Assembly (NCBI GenBank): GCA_016841185.1 | Contig: JAENZQ010000031.1 | Coordinates: forward strand, 1-38,376 | DNA: 38,376 bases | Direction: 5' to 3' | Source of the DNA: Anaerovorax odorimutans | GTDB lineage: Bacteria; Bacillota; Clostridia; Peptostreptococcales; JAAYPU01 | Shown here: in pieces, positions 33,907-38,376 of the stretch | How the letters are laid out: the number at the start of each line of letters is the position of its first letter | How positions within the stretch are numbered: the first letter of the stretch is position 1 | The notes under the pieces: model-generated | Seen by the model: the letters and a program-made list of their open reading frames with translations, nothing else | Told to the model about the DNA's origin: nothing | The model's database searches: none | Translations under genes and position numbers: made by a program

Positions 33907-35722
33907 AGCAGTTCCTGTAGATGACGGTCAGCGAAAAGTTGGCGACATGCTGGAGCTTTACCCTCGAATTATGGTTGAAGCAGCCCCTGGAACAGGGAAG
34001 ACATTCACTGGTGTATATTTAGCTTTGAGGGCACACCGTTCTGGGCTTGTTTCAAAAACCACTCCGGCCCTATTTTTAACGTTTTCAAAAAATGCGCGGG
34101 TACAAATTGAAAATGAAATTCGAAATTATGTTCGACAAGGATGGATGACTAAAGATCAGGTCGCTGCGATTGAAGTCCAAAATTATCATGCTTTTTTCTT
34201 TGAGCTTCTCAATAAGCGGGGGGGAGTATGGGGCATTCCCACACCTGCTACACCATGCTCAATAAATGAACGAAAGCAAGCAACGAAGCTAGCAAAAATA
34301 AAAAAAGCAGACGTTGAGAGAATGTGCGAGCCATTGTGTGGGTCAAATGACACTGTTTCATTGGAAATACGCAACAAGTATAGGAAAATGGCTATAAAAA
34401 GCATGCGCAAAGGCAGACCTCATTACGGGGATTTTGCGCCACTAGCTCGCCATCTGCTTTCCTTCTCAAGTTATACAATTAAATGGCTAAAGACTAAATA
34501 CCCCTTAGTAATTCTTGATGAATTTCAAGATTCTGACTGCTGTCAGTGGGATTTTCTGCAAAAGTGGAGTCCTGAACGTGTTGTAGTTTTTTATGATCGA
34601 TATCAGACTATTCACACTTGGAGAAATGCTGATATGAAAAGAGCAGAGGAAGTAGCTGAAAAATGGAGTATACCAGCATTAGCTAGGACAACATTATCTA
34701 CTCCGCATCGTTCGCAGACAGGTATGGCAGCTTTTTTTATAGATCTTCGGAAGGATAGTTTAAAAGGAGGAGCACTTAAACCAGGAAAAAAACAGCCATT
34801 TATAAACTTCGTTACTCTGGATGAAGGAAGGTATGAAGGAGATCTGGGGCCAATTCGTGATAAATTGCGTTGGGAAGTAATTAAAGAACAGGAAGGGACA
34901 ATTGCCGTAATTTGCCAATATAATACGCTTTCTTCATTTCTTAAGTCTAGTCTTTGCAAGAAGCCATCAAATGGAAGAGGAAAATATTTTTCTTGTAAAG
35001 CCATTAGTTCCGATGGTCCGGAAGAAATATTAAGGAATTACATATATGATCTGTATATGTGTGAGGATGGCGATGGAATAAGGCAGTGGATTGCTGGAGT
35101 AATGAATGATCTATTATTACCGGGTGGCTACCCGAACCATGACATCAATGCTGAATTTGGTAAAAAGACAATAAAAAGAAACCGCGAACCTAACGGACCA
35201 TGGTCAAGGGTATCGGATTTATTAAAGCCTTTTTGGGGAAAGTTGGAGGTTAATTGTCCAGAAAGTTTTACTATGACATTGACACTCCTTCCAGACGTTG
35301 CCAAACTCCTGGCCGCCGGAAATTCTCATCCAGATTATGAAACTATATTTTATATACGGTCTATTGCAAAAACAGCACAAGCATATGGAGCTAATGTTAT
35401 TAGTGATTTGGTTACTCCCATGGAGAACTCATTGTTGCAATCAGGTTATTTATATATAAAAAAACCACCTAGAGGACTATTTATACTCAACGCTTTTCAA
35501 GCTAAAGGGCGTGAGTTCGATCATGTGATTATACCCCTTTTATCAGGAAATGGAGAGCCAATTCATGAGGGAAAAAACAGCAAATGCGTGCCGTATAATT
35601 TTGAAGAGGAGGAGGACAGGCGGCTTCTTTACGTTGCAATGACTCGTGCAAAAAAGAAAATTACTATCATGTACCCGAAAGGAGATCCCTCGTTGTTTCT
35701 CCAGAAATGGGGTCTTCTATGA
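33884..35722 (+). CDS. gajB: Gabija-type UvrD-like helicase, GajB
   Basis: 612 residues started by TTG 33884, 6 bases after GGAGGGG. Superfamily 1 helicase motifs are in order: Walker A AAPGTGKT (33-40), LFLTFSKNA, motif II VILDEFQDSD (209-218, DEFQ), QTIHTW, TPHRSQTG, AFQAKGREFDHVI and motif VI YVAMTRAKK (583-591). It overlaps gajA by 22 bp. In Gabija, GajB hydrolyses nucleotides and assists the GajA complex. It is larger than the roughly 500-residue reference GajB; the extra length lies in the middle (about residues 300-480). Confidence 0.87.
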   Translation: MNLPTKIKAVPVDDGQRKVGDMLELYPRIMVEAAPGTGKTFTGVYLALRAHRSGLVSKTTPALFLTFSKNARVQIENEIRNYVRQGWMTKDQVAAIEVQNYHAFFFELLNKRGGVWGIPTPATPCSINERKQATKLAKIKKADVERMCEPLCGSNDTVSLEIRNKYRKMAIKSMRKGRPHYGDFAPLARHLLSFSSYTIKWLKTKYPLVILDEFQDSDCCQWDFLQKWSPERVVVFYDRYQTIHTWRNADMKRAEEVAEKWSIPALARTTLSTPHRSQTGMAAFFIDLRKDSLKGGALKPGKKQPFINFVTLDEGRYEGDLGPIRDKLRWEVIKEQEGTIAVICQYNTLSSFLKSSLCKKPSNGRGKYFSCKAISSDGPEEILRNYIYDLYMCEDGDGIRQWIAGVMNDLLLPGGYPNHDINAEFGKKTIKRNREPNGPWSRVSDLLKPFWGKLEVNCPESFTMTLTLLPDVAKLLAAGNSHPDYETIFYIRSIAKTAQAYGANVISDLVTPMENSLLQSGYLYIKKPPRGLFILNAFQAKGREFDHVIIPLLSGNGEPIHEGKNSKCVPYNFEEEEDRRLLYVAMTRAKKKITIMYPKGDPSLFLQKWGLL

Positions 35723-35774
35723 AAGGAACTTCTAGTGGTTATATAGTAGATTATATTTTTTGGAGGGGGAAGGT

Positions 35775-36194
35775 TTGCCCAAAAACTACACTCAAGATTT
35801 CTTGAATTCCTTACCATTTTCACTTCGTGAGGAGATTAACGGTTATGGCCAATCTATCTATGCAGTAGCTAATGACATAATTAAGGAAGCGGGAGTAAGA
35901 TTTACTGATGAATTACGTGATCAGCTAGTGTTTTTAGCATGTGTACGAAAACTTTGGGCTAAAAGCAAAACGCAGTTTTGGATTTTGGATAATTCACTTT
36001 CTCTTTGTAGACAAAACAATATTTCTCATATTAAGATGGGAGGCCATTTGTATGGATGTGATTCAGAAGAATACAATGAAATTAGAACATTTCTGAGACA
36101 CTTTGAAGAATTACTCCGCAATTTAGAAATCTATGAAATAATCGAACTTTATTCATTGCAGGAAATAGTATTATTTTTGGTAGGTAGAGACTAA
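35775..36194 (+). CDS. Unknown 139-residue protein downstream of gajB
   Basis: The best start is TTG 35775 with GGAGGGGG 5 bases upstream; an earlier in-frame TTG at 35760 lies before that site. The product is soluble and mostly helical, with a short cysteine/histidine-containing stretch (MGGHLYGCDSEEYNEI). It has no recognised domain. Its stop overlaps the next start (TAATG), so the two are coupled. They lie about 50 bp after gajB and may be part of the same defence unit. Confidence 0.6.
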   Translation: MPKNYTQDFLNSLPFSLREEINGYGQSIYAVANDIIKEAGVRFTDELRDQLVFLACVRKLWAKSKTQFWILDNSLSLCRQNNISHIKMGGHLYGCDSEEYNEIRTFLRHFEELLRNLEIYEIIELYSLQEIVLFLVGRD

Positions 36195-36889
36195 TGGATA
36201 TTAATGCTATCACGCAGAGGTTAAAGCGCTTTATTAAACACTACCATGTTCAGTTTGAACAAATATCCAAAAGAGAAACCCAGCTACTTGAGCTGGCGGC
36301 TGTTGTTGGGACCGCTGAACATTATAAATCTAAAGGATATACGCTTACACCACATAATTTACAGGGCAGATATTTTAAGGTTAAAACATCGGCAAACGGA
36401 CGCCCTTGGAATTTTTCTTGGTTTGAAGCAAGTAAAGGAAATATAAATATAGAAATTCACTGCAACCTACCTGTCTTCAGTAGTTATACATTTGATTATG
36501 GCGTTTATGTCGTAGATGTGGCTGTAATTAAAAATGGCGCATTGCCAGAGAAAGATAAGAGGAAAGAATGGAAAGCGGTAAACAATCAAAGCTTAATTAC
36601 ATTTGTTGAAGTAAAAAAGCTTGTTATTTATCCAATGTTGCTTGCCCAATTTGTGGGAATTGTCCATGAGATAAAACCTAACTTTTTAGGTGGAAGAAGA
36701 CCGAAGAATTTCGTAAAGAATGGCCATTTTAATCCCGCGCTATTATCAATTTCATACATGACTAAGGGTTCTCGGCCCATAAAGGAAGGGTATAAGGAAA
36801 GACGCTTTAAGCTAACTATTATTGAAAATTTTGATGTTGCCTTTGCCCTCCGTAGATCGGGGCAATATGAATCCCCCTTAGAGGAATAG
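36194..36889 (+). CDS. Putative PD-(D/E)xK nuclease-like protein
   Basis: 231 residues, start coupled to the previous stop by TAATG. The segment DYGVYVVDVAVI (101-112) followed by ITFVEVKKL (135-143, E139-V-K141) and then a helix LLAQFVGIVHEI has the strand-D...ExK-helix pattern of the PD-(D/E)xK nuclease fold. No named family is recognised. It may be a nuclease accessory of the Gabija-type unit, or a separate two-gene module with its neighbour. The nuclease call is an inference from motif pattern only. Confidence 0.5.
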   Translation: MDINAITQRLKRFIKHYHVQFEQISKRETQLLELAAVVGTAEHYKSKGYTLTPHNLQGRYFKVKTSANGRPWNFSWFEASKGNINIEIHCNLPVFSSYTFDYGVYVVDVAVIKNGALPEKDKRKEWKAVNNQSLITFVEVKKLVIYPMLLAQFVGIVHEIKPNFLGGRRPKNFVKNGHFNPALLSISYMTKGSRPIKEGYKERRFKLTIIENFDVAFALRRSGQYESPLEE

Positions 36890-37084
36890 TGATAGGAATG
36901 ATTCATATTTACACTATATGACCAAAAAGATAATAAGACCGGGGCAGTATTTTGAAAATCCTGACTCATCTGCATCCAGGATGTTTAGCAACTTCGAGGT
37001 TAGTATCGTTCTGTAGTGATTGATCAGTGACAGCTATCAATTCGGCTTACAATAACAACAGTCAAAATAGAAGGGAGATATGCT

Positions 37085-37339
37085 ATGCCCACTATTAAGC
37101 CAATCTCTGATTTAAGGAAATATAACGAAGTTTTACGCAACATAGAGGTGGGTTCACCCGTGTTTTTAACAATAAACGGGCGTAGTCGCTATGTAGTTAT
37201 GGATATACAGGAATATGAAAGAACGCAGGCAACCTTAAAATTGCTTGCTGAACTTGCCAGAGGTAAGAAGGAAGGGCGCGAACATGGATGGCTAAGCATT
37301 GATGAACTGGAGGCAGACCTGGGGGTAAAGAATGGCTAG
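37085..37339 (+). CDS. Phd/YefM-family antitoxin
   Basis: 84 residues with ribosome site AAGGGAG. ISDLRKYNEVLRNIEVGSPVFLTINGRSRYVVMDIQEYE is the typical Phd/YefM fold, the DNA-binding antitoxin of a type II toxin-antitoxin pair that normally represses its own operon. The toxin frame starts inside its last codons (37332) but is broken, so the antitoxin is probably orphaned. Confidence 0.88.
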   Translation: MPTIKPISDLRKYNEVLRNIEVGSPVFLTINGRSRYVVMDIQEYERTQATLKLLAELARGKKEGREHGWLSIDELEADLGVKNG

Positions 37340-37385
37340 TCTTAAAATTTCACCCAAAGCCACAAAAGGATGCTGGAGATGTTGA
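37332..37385 (+). pseudogene. Broken RelE/ParE-type toxin, 5' fragment
   Basis: ATG 37332 overlaps the antitoxin stop and reads MASLKISPKATKGC, a RelE/ParE-like start (the SPKATKD type), but hits a TGA after 17 codons. A one-base shift opens a further frame (MLEMLKSKKKKFDYQDF) up to about 37470, so a frameshift or deletion destroyed the toxin. Confidence 0.6.
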
Positions 37386-37422
37386 AGAGTAAGAAGAAGA
37401 AATTTGATTACCAGGACTTTAA

Positions 37423-37446
37423 AAAGGGAGGCTGCGGCCTCCCTTT
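37423..37446 (+). terminator. Perfect 10-bp GC-rich hairpin
   Basis: AAAGGGAGGC and GCCTCCCTTT pair around the loop TGCG, and the stem ends in TTT. It is a likely terminator of the toxin-antitoxin operon. Confidence 0.65.
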
Positions 37447-37568
37447 CCATCAACCAAAAAGCTCATAGAGATCCCGTCTATCCGCGATTGATTCCATATG
37501 ATAGGCTCCGCCTCCACCAGCTTTTAACGAAAGGCCTATTTATCGAACATTTCTTCATATTAGATATA

Positions 37569-37610
37569 AGACGGTATTCGATTAGGTTTTTCGGATACCG
37601 TCTTTTCTTT
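37569..37610 (+). terminator. Intrinsic terminator
   Basis: AGACGGTATTCGA (37569-37581) pairs with TCGGATACCGTCT (37591-37603, one T-G wobble) and is followed by a T-rich run (TTTCTTT). It closes the unit before the regulator gene. Confidence 0.85.
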
Positions 37611-37901
37611 GTCATCCATTAAGACTTTTTTATAAGTTGAGCTAGTTAAAATCAGTAATAGAGGCACTTTCATTTGCCTCTAACATTGAAAATTTAGTTA
37701 GCCCAATTATGTAAATTTATTCTAAATTGTAATATATTACGCAGGTGAATGCCTGCTGAATGTGGAACAAGATAATTTAAATGAATTATAGGCGACTTTA
37801 TTAGTAGGGCAAAGGTTTCATGAGATAAAATTACTTATCAAATATTCAAATTAATAAATCCTGTTACCTTTGTTGCGTATTGGATAAGGGTGGTAAAACC
37901 A

Positions 37902-38376
37902 ATGGCCATATTAAAAAATTACGATACCAGTTTGATACGAACCAAGTATAGTATGCCAAAAGCTAACCAGTACCTGGTTTCAAGACGGCGCCTCCATCAG
38001 AAACTGAATAGCTGTCTGAATCGTAAGCTCACCCTGGTTACAGCACCCGCAGGCTACGGTAAAACCACGGCGCTTGTTGAATGGCTGGAAGACTCCAATC
38101 TTCCCGCTGCATGGTTGTTCATTGACACTGAAGATAACAATCCCATGTTATTCTGGCGTTATGCATGTGCTGCTCTGGATAAAATGGCGGAGGGCATCAA
38201 TATAGATGTGGAATATGTTTTTACATCACAGGAACTGTTGAAAGCAGATATACAGATAAACATCCTTATTGACAGACTTGCCATTGTAGAGCAGGACTTC
38301 TTATTCATTATTGATGACATTCATTTGATTACCAACCCGTTAATTTTACGGGGCCTGTCTTATTTGATCAAATATC
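37902..38376 (+). CDS. MalT/LuxR-type ATP-dependent regulator, 5' part
   Basis: 158 visible residues, cut by the right edge. LVTAPAGYGKTTALVEW (residues 45-61, Walker A) and FLFIIDDIHLI (Walker B) follow an N-terminal segment (MPKANQYLVSRRRLHQKL) typical of the large STAND-ATPase regulators with a C-terminal LuxR-type helix-turn-helix (MalT family, about 850-900 residues). The start ATG 37902 has AAGGGTGG upstream. It is probably outside the defence island. The inducer cannot be told. Confidence 0.88.
   Translation, partial: MAILKNYDTSLIRTKYSMPKANQYLVSRRRLHQKLNSCLNRKLTLVTAPAGYGKTTALVEWLEDSNLPAAWLFIDTEDNNPMLFWRYACAALDKMAEGINIDVEYVFTSQELLKADIQINILIDRLAIVEQDFLFIIDDIHLITNPLILRGLSYLIKY

Noticed and set aside
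37404-37622. 72-residue forward frame after the toxin fragment
   Set aside because: It spans two terminator hairpins, has no ribosome site and resembles no protein.
1-38376. CRISPR arrays, tRNA or rRNA genes
   Set aside because: No regularly spaced direct repeats, no tRNA cloverleaf signature and no rRNA-like sequence were noticed on either strand by reading; a tRNAscan or Infernal run would be needed to exclude them fully.

Overview
The window looks like part of a chromosomal defence and mobile-element island from a low-to-moderate GC, Gram-positive-type bacterium, most likely a member of the Clostridia. The evidence is strong AGGAGG-type ribosome sites, frequent GTG/TTG starts, sigma-A-like promoters, and a LuxR/MalT-type regulator of the kind common in that class. 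The genus assignment is inference, since there is no rRNA or other marker gene.

Left part (1-6.7 kb): a large serine recombinase runs off the left edge, with a small coupled gene upstream. A 1.25-kb stretch without an intact gene follows and contains several long, near-perfect hairpins. Then come an intact tyrosine recombinase, a small zinc-ribbon protein and an orphan 222-residue protein. Two decayed IS21-type remnants lie here: an istA 5' half, and an istA 3' end plus istB 5' part.

Middle (6.8-22.3 kb): a helix-turn-helix protein, an unknown 129-residue protein and a CoiA-like protein precede a complete type 1 BREX phage-defence operon (brxA-brxB-brxC-pglX-pglZ-brxL). The specificity part of pglX is visibly more AT-rich than its flanks. 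A large palindromic repeat sits between pglZ and brxL.

22.4-31.7 kb: an AbiGi-like abortive-infection protein and a SEFIR-domain protein are followed by what appears to be an uncharacterised peptide-maturation (RiPP) cluster. It holds a radical SAM/SPASM enzyme, a PqqD-like recognition protein, a 44-residue precursor ending in a cysteine-rich core, a two-TM coiled-coil protein, an amidohydrolase-GNAT fusion, an asparaginyl-tRNA-synthetase-like protein, a prenyltransferase-repeat protein and a second radical SAM enzyme with a B12-binding-like N-terminal fold. This is the best candidate for an undescribed system. Its short gaps and gene overlaps suggest co-transcription.

31.7-38.4 kb: an IS66 transposase scar separates that cluster from a Gabija-type pair (OLD/TOPRIM nuclease plus UvrD-like helicase). 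Two small unknown genes follow, one with a PD-(D/E)xK-like motif pattern. Then come a Phd/YefM antitoxin with a broken toxin, two terminators, and the 5' end of a MalT/LuxR-type regulator cut by the right edge. No tRNA, rRNA or CRISPR array was seen.
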